Positions 18,007 to 28,218 are shown, counted from the stretch's first letter. The stretch is 64,000 bases of DNA from Goodfellowiella coeruleoviolacea (GCF_024171785.1 NZ_JAMTCK010000001.1:496134-560133); one strand, 5' to 3'. Numbers and translations are program-made. Notes: generated from the letters alone by a model not told the origin.

Positions 18007-18297
18007 ATGGGACTGTCGGTGTTCGTTCAGAACCAGATTCACGATGAGGTCCATCAGTTGCACGATGACCTCGACGAGAGCTTCATGCGGCTTTGCGAAG
18101 CAGGTCCCCGGGCGAGCGTCCGTAGAGGAATCGTGCGCCATGGCGACACGGTTCTGAACCCGTTCCAGTTGACCATCCTCATCGAGGAGATCACCGCGCT
18201 GCCCCCGGACGCGGTCAACGGCACCATCACCCGCATCCTCGACGCCGCTGAGCATGCCATTCGATTGCGGGGCTACTTGTTCTTCTCCGGCGACTGA
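18007..18297 (+). CDS. Small conserved-looking unknown protein downstream of toxin/immunity pair
   Basis: I prefer ATG 18007, giving 96 residues beginning MGLSVFVQNQIHDEVHQL; a GTG at 17959 would add 16 residues. It has no signal peptide or membrane helix. It looks alpha/beta, with an acidic helix (HDEVHQLHDDLDESFMRLCEA), a beta-prone middle (GIVRHGDTVLNPFQLTILIEEI) and a C-terminal helix. It lies 73 bp after the MafI-like gene in the same direction, so a second immunity or accessory function is possible. No family with a known role was recognised. Confidence 0.55.
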   Translation: MGLSVFVQNQIHDEVHQLHDDLDESFMRLCEAGPRASVRRGIVRHGDTVLNPFQLTILIEEITALPPDAVNGTITRILDAAEHAIRLRGYLFFSGD

Positions 18298-18411
18298 CTT
18301 GTCGGCACCGACGGCAACGGGCCGGGTGGTTCGCGCACCCGCACCGGTGGCGGGGCGGTCACGGTTCGACCACCCCGCCATTGCCCCGCGGGTTCGCCGG
18401 ACCCGACCGGA

Positions 18412-19911
<1,500 letters not shown>

Positions 19912-19932
19912 GGTGATCGCTTTCGGTGGTGG

Positions 19933-20832
19933 TCAGACGCGGGCGAACGGCGCCCATTCCTTGAGGGCGAACCTGTCGCCGTTCCGGCGGAGTTCGGCGG
20001 CGCCGGAACCGCCCAGGTGCGCGGGCACGACCAGGGCGTTGTTGTCGGCGGCCCAGCCCAGCACGGCCCGCCGGCTGGCCCTGGCCTGTGCCGCGTCCTC
20101 GCAGAAGCAGCTGTTCATGTCCGGCTCGACCAGCTGGATCGGGGTGTGCACCAGGTCGCCGACGAACACCACCCGGTCCGAACCGGACTCCAGCCGCAGC
20201 ACGGACGACCCGGGGGTGTGCCCGGCCGCCAGGTCCAGCCGCAGGTTGCGGTCGATCACGTGCGACTCGTCCCAGAGTTCGACCAGGCCGGCCTGGTGCA
20301 CCGGGGTGACGCTGTCGGCGAAGATGTTGCGGTGGGTCTCCGGGTTCCTGGACCGGTGCACGTTGTCCGGGCCGAAGAACGCGAAGTCGCGGGCGGGCAG
20401 CAGATAGGTGGCGTTGGGGAAGGTGGGCACCCAGTCCCCGCCGTCGAGCCGGGTGTTCCAGCCCACGTGGTCGGCGTGCACGTGGGTGTTGATGACCAGG
20501 TCGACGTCCTCCGGGCGCACCCCGGCGCCGGCCAGGTTGTCCAGGAAGTCCGTGTCGAGCTGGTGGAAGATCGGCATCTGCGGCCGGTTCTTGTGGTTGC
20601 CGACCCCGGTGTCCACCAGGATCGTCCTGCCCTCGCTGCGCAGCACCCAGACCTGCAGGGCGGAGCGGACCTGGTTGGACTCGGGCAGCCAGAAGTCCGG
20701 GACCAGCCAGGACGCGTGGTCCGCCCAGTCCTGCTGGGTGCTGTCCGGAACGAAGTCGGTCGGCGGCATGATCGGCCGGACCGTCTCGATGACCCGGGTG
20801 ACGCTGACGTCCCCGAACGTGATGGTGTCCAC
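19933..20832 (-). CDS. MBL-fold metallo-hydrolase
   Basis: The 299-residue protein carries INTHVHADHVGWN (the H-x-H-x-D-H metal site), AGHTPGSS, VFVGDLVHTP and VVPAHLGGSG, giving the five usual MBL metal-binding positions. The family includes lactonases, esterases and glyoxalase II-like enzymes. There is no signal peptide. It is the middle gene of the SRPBCC/MBL/esterase operon, which suggests hydrolysis of a small lactone or ester. A quorum-quenching-type lactonase is one possibility but is not demonstrated. Confidence 0.9.
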   Translation of the reverse strand: MDTITFGDVSVTRVIETVRPIMPPTDFVPDSTQQDWADHASWLVPDFWLPESNQVRSALQVWVLRSEGRTILVDTGVGNHKNRPQMPIFHQLDTDFLDNLAGAGVRPEDVDLVINTHVHADHVGWNTRLDGGDWVPTFPNATYLLPARDFAFFGPDNVHRSRNPETHRNIFADSVTPVHQAGLVELWDESHVIDRNLRLDLAAGHTPGSSVLRLESGSDRVVFVGDLVHTPIQLVEPDMNSCFCEDAAQARASRRAVLGWAADNNALVVPAHLGGSGAAELRRNGDRFALKEWAPFARV

Positions 20833-20859
20833 GGTTTGTCTCCCCTCAGATGCGGACGA

Positions 20860-21360
20860 TCAGTGGGTGGCCGAGGCGGTGGCCACCGTGCTGGCCAGCG
20901 CCACCAGGGTCGCCTCGATGCTGGCCACGGTGCGGGCGCGCAACGCGAGCAGGTCGGCGCGGGTCGAGCCGAAGACCGGGAGCAGGGCCAACAGCTCCCA
21001 CGACTCCTCGACCACGGTGCCGGCGCCCTCGGGCCGGAAGGCGTAGCGCCAGGACACCACCGACGTGCCGGCGGAGTCGACCTGCCAGGCGAAGGCCACA
21101 CCGGGGGTGGCCTCGGTGACCTGGGAGCGGGTCCGCCACTCGTGGCCGTCGTGGGTGTTGTGCCCGGTGAACCAGGCACCCACCCGCGGCCCGTGGCCCT
21201 CGTCGTAGTGGGCGGCCAGCACGGCCGGGCTCAGCGCCGACATGGCGCGGACGTCGCTGATCAGCCCGTAGACCCGGTTCGGATCGGCGGCGACCCACGT
21301 CTGCCGGCGGATCCGCAGGTCAGCCAGGTTGACCGCGGTCGCGGGGTCGGTCATCGACAT
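20860..21360 (-). CDS. SRPBCC (START/polyketide cyclase-like) protein
   Basis: ATG 21360 follows a GGGAGAG site; a longer frame to 21498 would run into the divergent regulator's start region. The 166-residue product has the SRPBCC pattern: IRRQTWVAADPNRVYGLISDVRAMSALSP at the N-terminus, then HEWRTRSQVTEATPGVAFAWQV and TVVEESWELLALLP, and a long C-terminal helix. Such proteins bind hydrophobic ligands in a deep pocket and may act as cyclases or carriers. It is the first gene of the operon controlled, by position, by the LAL regulator. Confidence 0.85.
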   Translation of the reverse strand: MSMTDPATAVNLADLRIRRQTWVAADPNRVYGLISDVRAMSALSPAVLAAHYDEGHGPRVGAWFTGHNTHDGHEWRTRSQVTEATPGVAFAWQVDSAGTSVVSWRYAFRPEGAGTVVEESWELLALLPVFGSTRADLLALRARTVASIEATLVALASTVATASATH

Positions 21361-21436
21361 GCCTGTTCTCTCCCGTTGGCTCGGGGTGTGCCTCGATGGG
21401 GAAATCTTTCGGCCCCGCCCGGGCGTTGAGGTATCC

Positions 21437-21446
21437 GTCAGCTGAC
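21437..21446. promoter_or_regulatory. 10-bp palindrome in divergent promoter region
   Basis: GTCAGCTGAC is a perfect palindrome in the 153-bp gap between the divergent SRPBCC operon and the LAL regulator gene. LAL regulators commonly bind short inverted repeats, so this is a candidate site, although 10 bp can occur by chance. Confidence 0.3.
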
Positions 21447-21513
21447 TGCACTTGCGTTGTGCCTGGTCAAGGCCTGGTGGCCGGGCGAACGCGGACACGA
21501 CCGGGAGGCAACG

Positions 21514-24219
21514 GTGACGCGAGGGCGGACCAGCTCACTCCACCCGGACCCCGACGCGGAGCGGCCGGTCGGCCGGGACGCCGAGATCGAGCGGGTGCGG
21601 GCGGTCGTCGAGTCCGGTGGCGTGCTGATGGTGACCGGGGAGGCGGGCGCCGGCAAGACCACGCTGCTGGACCAGGCCGTCCGGCACGCCGAGCACCAGG
21701 GGCGGCGGGTGCTGGCGGTCGCCGGCAGCGAGAGCGAGACCAACCTCGCGTTCGCCGGCCTGCACCAGCTGCTGGCCCCGGTGGTCGCCGAGGTCAGCAC
21801 GCTGCCCGAGCGGCAGCGCACCGCGCTGCTGGCCGCGCTGGGGCTGGGCGCCGAGGCGCCGGCGCCGGACTCCACGCTGGTGAGCCTGGCCGTGCTGACC
21901 GCGCTGGCCGAACTCGCCGCCGCCCGGCCCACGCTCGTGGTGGTCGACGACGCGCAGTGGATCGACCACGGGTCCCGCGAGGCGCTGGCCTTCGCGGCCC
22001 GCCGGCTGGCCGGGACCGGCCTGGCCCTGCTCGTCGGGGTCCGCGCGGATGCCCCACTGCCCGGATTCGACCACCAGCACCCGACCCTGTCGCTGGGGCC
22101 GCTGGACGCGTGGGCCGCCAACCAGCTGCTGGACCGGCAGCCGCACCCGCCCACCGGCCGGCAGCGGCTGCACGTGCTCAACCAGGCGGGTGGAAACCCG
22201 TTGGCGCTGACCGAACTGGCCCGCGCCGCCGGTGATGACCAGCACCTGCTGCCGCTGTCCGACCGGCTGGAGCGGATCTTCGCGGCGCGGCTGCCCGAAC
22301 TGCCGGCGCGAACCCGGCGGCTGCTGCTGTTGGCCGCGGCCGAGCCCGCGTCCTGCCTGCACGACGTCGATCCCGAGGCGTGGTGCCCGGCCGAGGACGC
22401 CGGGCTGGTCCGGTTCAGCAACGGGCGGGTGCGGTTCCGCCACCCGCTGATCCGGTCGGCGGTCTACCACGCCGCGTCCTTCGACCAGCGGCGCGAAGCC
22501 CACCTGCGGCTGGCCAACGCCCTCGCGGAACCGGACCGGCGCGCCTGGCACCTGGCCGCGGCCACCGCGCACCAGGACGAGTCGGTGGCCGCCGCGCTGG
22601 AGGCGACCGCCGACCGGGCGCGGCGCCGGGCCGGGTACTGCGCGGCGGCCACCGCGCTGGAGCGCGCCGCCGAACTCAGCCCGTCGCCCGAGGACCGGGC
22701 CAGGCGGCTGGTGCTCGCCGCGCACAACACCATCCTGTTCGGACAGTCACAGTGGACACACGAGCTGGTGGCCAGGGCCACCGCGTTGACCGAGGACCCG
22801 GCGGTGCGCACGGCCGCGGCACTGCGCGCCGGGCAGGCGTACACAGTGGACCACCACTACGCCGCCGCGTTCTCCGTGCTGTTCCAGGAGGTTGAGCGGG
22901 TGGCGGGCAGCGACCCGGCAGCCGCGCTCACCATGCTCGCCACCGCCGCGGTGGCCGCCTACTACTCCGGTGACCGGGCCGGCCGGGACGAGATCCGCCG
23001 CCTGCTCGCCGTGGTCGACCCCGAGGGCCGGCCCGGGGTTGAGCGCGCGTGGTCCCTGGCGGTCACCGACCCGTTCGGGTACCGGGCCGGTCTGCTGCGG
23101 GAGCTGCCGCGCCTGGCCGAGGCCGCCGGCGGCCGGCCGGGCGCGCTGATCAGCGTCGCCACCGTGGCGTGGCTGCTCGACGAGGCAGGGCTGGCGCTGC
23201 GGCTGTTCGACGACGGCCTCAGCCGCTGGCGGCTGCGGGGTGCGGCGCCGGAGGGGCTGGCCTGCGCCGCCTGGACGGCGTACTTCGAGCAGGGCAGGTG
23301 GGAGCTGGCCGGCGACATGGCGGTCCAGTCGCTGGCCAGGGCGAGCACCGCGAACCTGACCGCGGTGGCCGCCGGCGCACTGGGGATGCACGCCTCGGTG
23401 CTGGCCGTGCGGGGCGACACGGCGACCGCGCGGGACCTGGCGACGCAGGCGCTGACCGCGATCGATCCGCTGGAGACCACGTCGGTGGGGGTGCGGGCGC
23501 GGTGGGCGCTGGGGATGGCGGCCACCGCCGACGGTGACCACGACACCGCGTTCGAGCAGTTCCGCATGCTGTTCACCGCGCAGGGCGAGCCACTGCACTA
23601 CCACGCGTGCTACCCGGCACTGGCCGACCTCGCCTCGGCGGCGGCCCGCACCGGCCGGCAGCGCGAGGCCGCCGCCGTCCTCACCGCGGCCGAGCGGACA
23701 CTGGCCGGTGCCCGATCGGACCGCCTCACCGCGCTGCTGCACCGGGCCAGGGCGCTGCTGGCCACCGACCACGACGACGCCGAACACCACTACCGCGCGG
23801 CACTGGCCGTGCCACTGGGCGAGCACTGGCCGTTCGAGCGGGCCCAACTGCTGCTGGACCACGCCGAGTGGCTGCGGCGGCGGCGCCGCATCGCCGAGGC
23901 CCGCCCGCGGCTCACCGCCGCGCTGGAGATCTTCCGCCGGCTGGGGGCACGGCCCTGGGCCGACCGCGCCCAGCGCGAACTGCGCGCCGCCGGCGTGGAG
24001 ATCCTCCGCCCGGTGCGCGACCCGCTCACCGAACTGACCGCCCAGCAGCAGCAGATCATCCGGCTGGCCGCGCGCGGCCTGACCAACCGGGAGATCGGCG
24101 AGCGGATGTTCCTGTCGCCGCGCACCGTCAGCTCACACCTCTACCGGTCGTTTCCCAAGCTGGGCGTCACCTCCCGGGCGCAGCTGCGCGACCTGCTCGA
24201 CACCGTCCACAGTGGATAG
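21514..24219 (+). CDS. LAL-family (large ATP-binding LuxR) transcriptional regulator
   Basis: GTG 21514 is preceded by GGGAGG; the frame upstream to 21457 overlaps the divergent promoter. The 901-residue protein has an N-terminal AAA/STAND ATPase (Walker A GEAGAGKTTLL near residue 42; Walker B LVVVDDAQWID), a long TPR-like helical middle, and a C-terminal LuxR HTH (about 838-895: LTAQQQQIIRLAARGLTNREIGERM, then LSPRTVSSHLYRSFPKLG). LAL proteins are effector-gated activators. By position it should activate the divergent SRPBCC/MBL/esterase operon, and possibly itself. Confidence 0.93.
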   Translation: MTRGRTSSLHPDPDAERPVGRDAEIERVRAVVESGGVLMVTGEAGAGKTTLLDQAVRHAEHQGRRVLAVAGSESETNLAFAGLHQLLAPVVAEVSTLPERQRTALLAALGLGAEAPAPDSTLVSLAVLTALAELAAARPTLVVVDDAQWIDHGSREALAFAARRLAGTGLALLVGVRADAPLPGFDHQHPTLSLGPLDAWAANQLLDRQPHPPTGRQRLHVLNQAGGNPLALTELARAAGDDQHLLPLSDRLERIFAARLPELPARTRRLLLLAAAEPASCLHDVDPEAWCPAEDAGLVRFSNGRVRFRHPLIRSAVYHAASFDQRREAHLRLANALAEPDRRAWHLAAATAHQDESVAAALEATADRARRRAGYCAAATALERAAELSPSPEDRARRLVLAAHNTILFGQSQWTHELVARATALTEDPAVRTAAALRAGQAYTVDHHYAAAFSVLFQEVERVAGSDPAAALTMLATAAVAAYYSGDRAGRDEIRRLLAVVDPEGRPGVERAWSLAVTDPFGYRAGLLRELPRLAEAAGGRPGALISVATVAWLLDEAGLALRLFDDGLSRWRLRGAAPEGLACAAWTAYFEQGRWELAGDMAVQSLARASTANLTAVAAGALGMHASVLAVRGDTATARDLATQALTAIDPLETTSVGVRARWALGMAATADGDHDTAFEQFRMLFTAQGEPLHYHACYPALADLASAAARTGRQREAAAVLTAAERTLAGARSDRLTALLHRARALLATDHDDAEHHYRAALAVPLGEHWPFERAQLLLDHAEWLRRRRRIAEARPRLTAALEIFRRLGARPWADRAQRELRAAGVEILRPVRDPLTELTAQQQQIIRLAARGLTNREIGERMFLSPRTVSSHLYRSFPKLGVTSRAQLRDLLDTVHSG

Positions 24220-24248
24220 CCCTGACCCGCCGCGCCCTCGGCGCTGAC

Positions 24249-24280
24249 GCCGCCGCGCACGGCGTCCACCGCGCGGCGGC
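24249..24280 (+). terminator. Strong GC hairpin after the LAL gene
   Basis: Arms GCCGCCGCGC (24249-24258) and GCGCGGCGGC (24271-24280) are perfect complements with a 12-base loop, 30 bp after the LAL stop codon. There is no T-run, which is common for actinomycete terminators. Confidence 0.55.
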
Positions 24281-24372
24281 ACCAGAAAGCGCCATCTGGC
24301 GGCCAGTTCCCGGCCATGTCCGGCCCCTAGAGTCACGGATCACCGAATCCGCGCTCGGGGAAGGACACCAGC

Positions 24373-25383
24373 ATGAACCGTCTGCTCGCTCGGATGGTCG
24401 CCACCGCCGGAGCCGCCCTGCTGTTACTGGGCCTGCCGGCGACGGCGCAGGCCCGCACCGCCACCGGCACCACCGCGGTGGGCGTGCACAACGCCTACGA
24501 CCAGGCGACGGCCGCCTACCTGGCCGACGTGCTGGACGCCGGCGCCGGCATGGTCGAGATCGACGTGTGGTCCAACTTCCTCTTCTCCGGTGACTTCCAG
24601 GTGGGGCACAACCCGGGCAACGCCAACAACTGCGCGAAGGCCACCAGCTACGACCAGCTGCGCACCGGCAGCCGCAACCAGAACCTGGCCACCTGTCTGC
24701 GCAACATCCGGCTCTGGCACGACCACAACCCCGACCACCCGCTGGTCGTGCTGAAGGTGGAGGTCAAGAACGGCTTCGACGAGACCAACGGCCACGGCCC
24801 CGACGAGTTCGACCGGTTGCTGGCCAGCACGATCGGTGCCTCGGCGATCTTCGGCCCGGCCCAACTGCTCGGCGGGCACACCACGCTCGACGCGGCCGTG
24901 CGGGCCGGCGGCTGGCCCAGCCGGTCCGCGCTGGCCGGCAGGTTCCTGGTGCTGGTCGAGCGGGGCACCTTCGAGGCGGGCAACCCCTTCGACCACTACG
25001 ACACCGACCTGGAGTACGCCGACCGGCTGATCACCGCGCACGCGGCCGGCGCGCTGGCCGACGCGCTGGCCTTCCCGGCGATCAACGGCGCCTCCGCCGG
25101 CGATCCCCGCACCGGCGACCGGGGCGGGGATCGGGCCGGCTGGTTCGTGGCCTTCGACGGTGCCGCCAGCGCCTACGCCGCCTACCCCGGCGGCGAGTAC
25201 CTGGACGGCCGGTACCTGGTGGTGATGACCGACGCGCACGCCGTGGCCCCGGCCATCGACAACCGCGCGCCCTCGGTGGCCGACGCGCAGGCCAGGGTGC
25301 GGCTGCTGGCCGCCAAGGGCGCCACCATCGTCTCCAGCGACTGGACCACCCCGGACATCGTGCGCTACACCGTCACCCACTGA
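24373..25383 (+). CDS. Secreted PI-PLC-like phosphodiesterase
   Basis: The 336-residue protein starts with a signal peptide (MNRLLARMVATAGAALLLLG, cleavage after ATAQA). The mature part has GVHNAYDQ (first catalytic His), MVEIDVWSN (metal-binding E-x-D), FQVGHNPGNANNC (second His region) and VVLKVEVKNGFD, followed by a late IVSSDWTTPDIVRY. This matches the calcium-dependent phosphoinositide-specific phospholipase C branch of the PLC-like phosphodiesterase superfamily. It probably cleaves phosphoinositide or glycerophosphodiester head groups outside the cell. It is monocistronic; a RBS-like GGGGAAGGA lies 8 bp upstream of the ATG. Confidence 0.8.
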   Translation: MNRLLARMVATAGAALLLLGLPATAQARTATGTTAVGVHNAYDQATAAYLADVLDAGAGMVEIDVWSNFLFSGDFQVGHNPGNANNCAKATSYDQLRTGSRNQNLATCLRNIRLWHDHNPDHPLVVLKVEVKNGFDETNGHGPDEFDRLLASTIGASAIFGPAQLLGGHTTLDAAVRAGGWPSRSALAGRFLVLVERGTFEAGNPFDHYDTDLEYADRLITAHAAGALADALAFPAINGASAGDPRTGDRGGDRAGWFVAFDGAASAYAAYPGGEYLDGRYLVVMTDAHAVAPAIDNRAPSVADAQARVRLLAAKGATIVSSDWTTPDIVRYTVTH

Positions 25384-25515
25384 CCCGCGCCGGCACAGCC
25401 GCCCCACGTCGGCGGTGCGCCGAACGACCAGGGCCAGGACGAGACCGACCCCTGGCCGAAGCGCGTCACCGCCGACGACGGTGGGCGACGACGACGTCCC
25501 CGCCATGCCGACGGG

Positions 25516-26595
25516 TCAGCCGGCACTGTGGATGAGCCCCTGTTGGAGGCGGAGCTTGGCGGTGAAACGGATCAGCACGTCCTCGACCCGCTCCCGGTAG
25601 TGCTCGCGGATGACCCGGCGCACCACCGGGTCCTTGAACAGGACGAGGCATGCGTGGCAACGGTGCGCGTAGCGGCCTTCCCAGCGGATCTCCGGTGCGG
25701 TGCTGGCGGCCCAGGCGAGGATCCGCTCCGGACCGTCGACGTGCAGCCACATCTTCATGAAGTCACCCGCATCGGCGGCGAGAACCGGGTCCAGCGAGTC
25801 GCCGTCCCAGTCGGCGTTGAGTTCGGGTATCTGCTCGCGGGTCAGCCCGCAGCACGAGCCGATCCTGTTGTCCGGGGTGAGGACCAGCGTCTTCAGCACG
25901 TTGCGGCAACCGCCGCGCAGGTGCAGGGTGCGGCGGCTGAGCAGGAGGTCGTCCCGCTGGTCGATCACCGCCTCGTGATCCATCGGCATCCACGGGGATT
26001 CGAGCAGGTGGAACCGGGCTGCGGGGTCGTCGATGAGTTCCCGGACCCGCGGGTCCTGGGCCAGTGTCTCGCCGGTGACCCGCCGTTCCTTCTGCACCTC
26101 GACGACGATGACAGTCTCCAGGCCCAGTTCGACGCCGAGACAGGCCGCGTTGACCACGGCGTCCTGGCTCACCCAGCGCTGGTGGTGGTCGCCGGTGCTG
26201 ATGTTGAGTTCGGTGAGCCCGGAGGCGACCAGCCCGGCCAGCCTGGCCCGGCCGTGCGGTGTCCGCTTGGCCCAGTAGCCGTTGGTGACGCAGCGGGTGA
26301 ACAGTCCCAGGCTCGTGGCGTGCTCGATGGCGGCGTTGAGGTCCGAGCGCAGCAGGAAGCACTCCCCGCCGGAGAACACGACCTGCTTGCAGTTCGGATA
26401 GCGCGCGCCCGCGGTGATGAAGGCGAGGATCTGGTCGAGGTCCAGGCGCTGCGTGAGGTAGGGGTTGCTGCCGAAGCAGCAGTTCTCGCACATCGCCGTG
26501 CACTTGTAGGTGCCCAGGATGGTCAGCACTTCCGGCTCCAGCCGCAGGCTCACCGCCGGCGCCGGCCGGTGCACGCGTTGGTCGCCGGCGGTCAT
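25516..26595 (-). CDS. Radical SAM enzyme with C-terminal auxiliary cysteines (SPASM/Twitch-like)
   Basis: The 359-residue protein has C32-x3-C36-x2-C39 (TYKCTAMCENCCF) for the radical SAM 4Fe-4S cluster, the GGE motif in VVFSGGECFLL, and LNISTGDHHQ in the barrel. C-terminal cysteines at RGGCRNV, GSCCGL and HRCHACLV could ligate an auxiliary cluster, as in SPASM/Twitch peptide-modifying enzymes. The ATG overlaps the stop of the preceding gene by the ATGA tetranucleotide, so the two proteins are translationally coupled. The partner has a RiPP-leader-like N-terminus, suggesting a peptide or protein modification. The substrate is not known. Confidence 0.85.
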   Translation of the reverse strand: MTAGDQRVHRPAPAVSLRLEPEVLTILGTYKCTAMCENCCFGSNPYLTQRLDLDQILAFITAGARYPNCKQVVFSGGECFLLRSDLNAAIEHATSLGLFTRCVTNGYWAKRTPHGRARLAGLVASGLTELNISTGDHHQRWVSQDAVVNAACLGVELGLETVIVVEVQKERRVTGETLAQDPRVRELIDDPAARFHLLESPWMPMDHEAVIDQRDDLLLSRRTLHLRGGCRNVLKTLVLTPDNRIGSCCGLTREQIPELNADWDGDSLDPVLAADAGDFMKMWLHVDGPERILAWAASTAPEIRWEGRYAHRCHACLVLFKDPVVRRVIREHYRERVEDVLIRFTAKLRLQQGLIHSAG

Positions 26596-27392
26596 GGCCG
26601 CTCGAAGGTGTACGCGTGCTGCAGCAGTTCACCCGCGAGCCGGGTCAGCGCGCCCACCGTGGCCGTCGTGCGGATCGCCTCCGGGTCGCGCCGGAACGCG
26701 GCGTCGAGGGCCGCCTGGTTCGCCGCCAGGGCGGAGCTGATGTCCTCCTTCGCCAGCACGGTGGCGGGCACCGCTATCTCGACCGGCAGCACCACGGTGA
26801 GCAACGCCGCGGCCTCCGCGATCGGACCGCCCAGGGGTTTTCCGATGCCGTGCTGGGCGTCCCACTCCTCCAGCACCGGCATGTCGCGGACGGCGCGGCG
26901 CTCGGCGACGGCCCAGGCCATCCGCTCGACGTAGTCGTCGATCTCCTGCTCGCCGTACCGGTTCTGCAGCAGTCCCCGGTTGTTCAGGTCGTGCAGGCAC
27001 AGCTCAAGCATTCGCCGCACGAACCGCGGGTCTCCCAGGCAGTGGTTGAGCGCGGCCTCGTCCAGGCTCTCCGCGTGGCGGATCTCGCCCTGCCGCAGTC
27101 CTTCGGCCTGGGTGTTGTCCGCATCGGCCGGGGGCTGGAACGACTGGAAGTGATCGGCGACGAAGGAGACGAGTTCAGCGTTCGTCAGGGTCGCGTAGAA
27201 CACGCGGTTGACCCGGTCGTGCACCTCTCGCGAGGTGCGGGGGTGCAGACCGAGCCGGGTGAGCACACCGCTCGGATCGCGAATGAATTCCTCGGCCGTG
27301 GCCGGGTCGGCGATGATCTGGGACATGACCCGGTCGACCCGGGACAGGTCGGCGTGCGCGTCGAGCGACAGGCGGTCGCCTGGTTCCGTCAT
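26592..27392 (-). CDS. Radical SAM partner protein with RiPP-leader-like N-terminal segment
   Basis: ATG 27392 follows a GAGAGG site; a longer frame exists but is not conserved-looking. In the 266-residue protein, residues about 18-50 (VDRVMSQIIADPATAEEFI, then RDPSGVLTRLGLHP) resemble Nif11/NHLP-type leader segments, which have the pattern D-P-x-F-x-x-x-L-x-x-D-P-x-x-x-L-x-x-x-G. The middle is acidic and helical with two cysteines (NHCLGDP, ELCLHDL). The C-terminal third contains KPLGGPIAEAAALLTVVLP, a hydrophobic stretch after a double glycine. It may be the substrate, a substrate-delivery protein or a scaffold for the coupled radical SAM enzyme. No transporter or protease gene accompanies it. 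The family is not recognised. Confidence 0.6.
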   Translation of the reverse strand: MTEPGDRLSLDAHADLSRVDRVMSQIIADPATAEEFIRDPSGVLTRLGLHPRTSREVHDRVNRVFYATLTNAELVSFVADHFQSFQPPADADNTQAEGLRQGEIRHAESLDEAALNHCLGDPRFVRRMLELCLHDLNNRGLLQNRYGEQEIDDYVERMAWAVAERRAVRDMPVLEEWDAQHGIGKPLGGPIAEAAALLTVVLPVEIAVPATVLAKEDISSALAANQAALDAAFRRDPEAIRTTATVGALTRLAGELLQHAYTFERP

Positions 27393-27699
27393 CGGTTTCG
27401 CCTCTCTGCCTTGGCCTCTCGCGGTGGCGCTGGGCACGGAGGCGGGAGGCAGTCGCGCGGCGACCACCACCTCGGCCGGCTTGGTCCGGATCCGATCCGG
27501 ACCGTTGTCGCCTGCCGGTCATGGCGTCAACCTGGTTCGCCCCCTTCGCCACGCACGTGTTCCCCGCCGTCAGCGGCATGCCACGCTTCCGACCACTGTG
27601 GACAGAACGGTCCGAGCGCGCCAGTCGATCACGGCCGCGGGTGATGGCGCGGCCACGGCAGTTCGCCGCGGCAGCCCTTCCCCGACGAGGGCACCCCGC
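27393..27699. other. Intergenic region upstream of the radical SAM operon
   Basis: This 307-bp stretch lies upstream of the leader-like gene and downstream of the putative immunity gene, all on the minus strand. Besides the palindrome at 27483-27503 and the ribosome binding site near 27402, I see no convincing gene. A minus-strand start at 27579 (MPLTAGNTCVAKGANQV) has no nearby stop and runs into the known gene in another frame. Confidence 0.5.
27483..27503. promoter_or_regulatory. Perfect 21-bp palindrome (operator candidate)
   Basis: The arms are GGTCCGGATC (27483-27492) and its exact reverse complement (27494-27503), around a single central C. It lies about 90 bp upstream of the first gene of the radical SAM operon. 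This is the form and position of a dimeric repressor or activator site. Confidence 0.55.
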
Positions 27700-28218
27700 T
27701 CACGGAATCCTGTTGGTGATCTGCTCGTCGCGCTCGTAGCGCGCGATGGAGCGGTAGTCGCCGAACACGGGGATCGGTTCCCAGTTGGTGCCGACCGGCA
27801 CGTCGGTGTACTCGACGGTCTCCTGAAAACGTTCCACCTTGTTCTTGACGACCCGCTTCACATAGCCGTCCTCGCGGTAGTGCACCGTCTCGTGGGACGA
27901 GGAGTCGGACAGCCGCAGCCCGGGCTGTTCGCTGGGATAAGTCCACATGTGGACACGGGTCAGAAAAAGACTTTCGTCGGTCTTCTTCATGAACGTGTAC
28001 TCGGTCGCCTTTCGACCGGGGTCGTCGAGGAAGGTCACGACCACCACACCGGTTTTCCACACGGGCGTCACCAGCACCGGTGATTTCGTCCCGGGCCGGG
28101 GCGGCATGACGGCCGTGTACTCCTCGCCCGCGCTGTCCCTGACCCGCGCCTCGTCCTCGGTCAGCGGTTCCCCGGGAGCGCCGTCCGCGTAGTTCCACTT
28201 GAAGCAGTAGTCGACCAT
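27700..28218 (-). CDS. Putative immunity protein of the ESX toxin operon
   Basis: The 172-residue soluble protein starts MVDYCFKWNYADG and contains beta-prone segments (VVVVTFLDDPGRKATEYTF; VHMWTYPSEQPGLRL; TNWEPIPVFGDY). It has no signal peptide or membrane helix. It is the last gene of the five-gene operon and directly follows the predicted toxin gene (61-bp gap), the standard place for a cognate immunity gene. I do not recognise a named immunity family, so the function rests on context. Confidence 0.55.
   Translation of the reverse strand: MVDYCFKWNYADGAPGEPLTEDEARVRDSAGEEYTAVMPPRPGTKSPVLVTPVWKTGVVVVTFLDDPGRKATEYTFMKKTDESLFLTRVHMWTYPSEQPGLRLSDSSSHETVHYREDGYVKRVVKNKVERFQETVEYTDVPVGTNWEPIPVFGDYRSIARYERDEQITNRIP

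Noticed and set aside
27175-27579. A minus-strand start at 27579 (MPLTAGNTCVAKGANQV) considered as a short RiPP precursor for the radical SAM enzyme
   Set aside because: It has no stop near the start, continues as an Arg-rich frame through the partner gene, and has no leader-core organisation.
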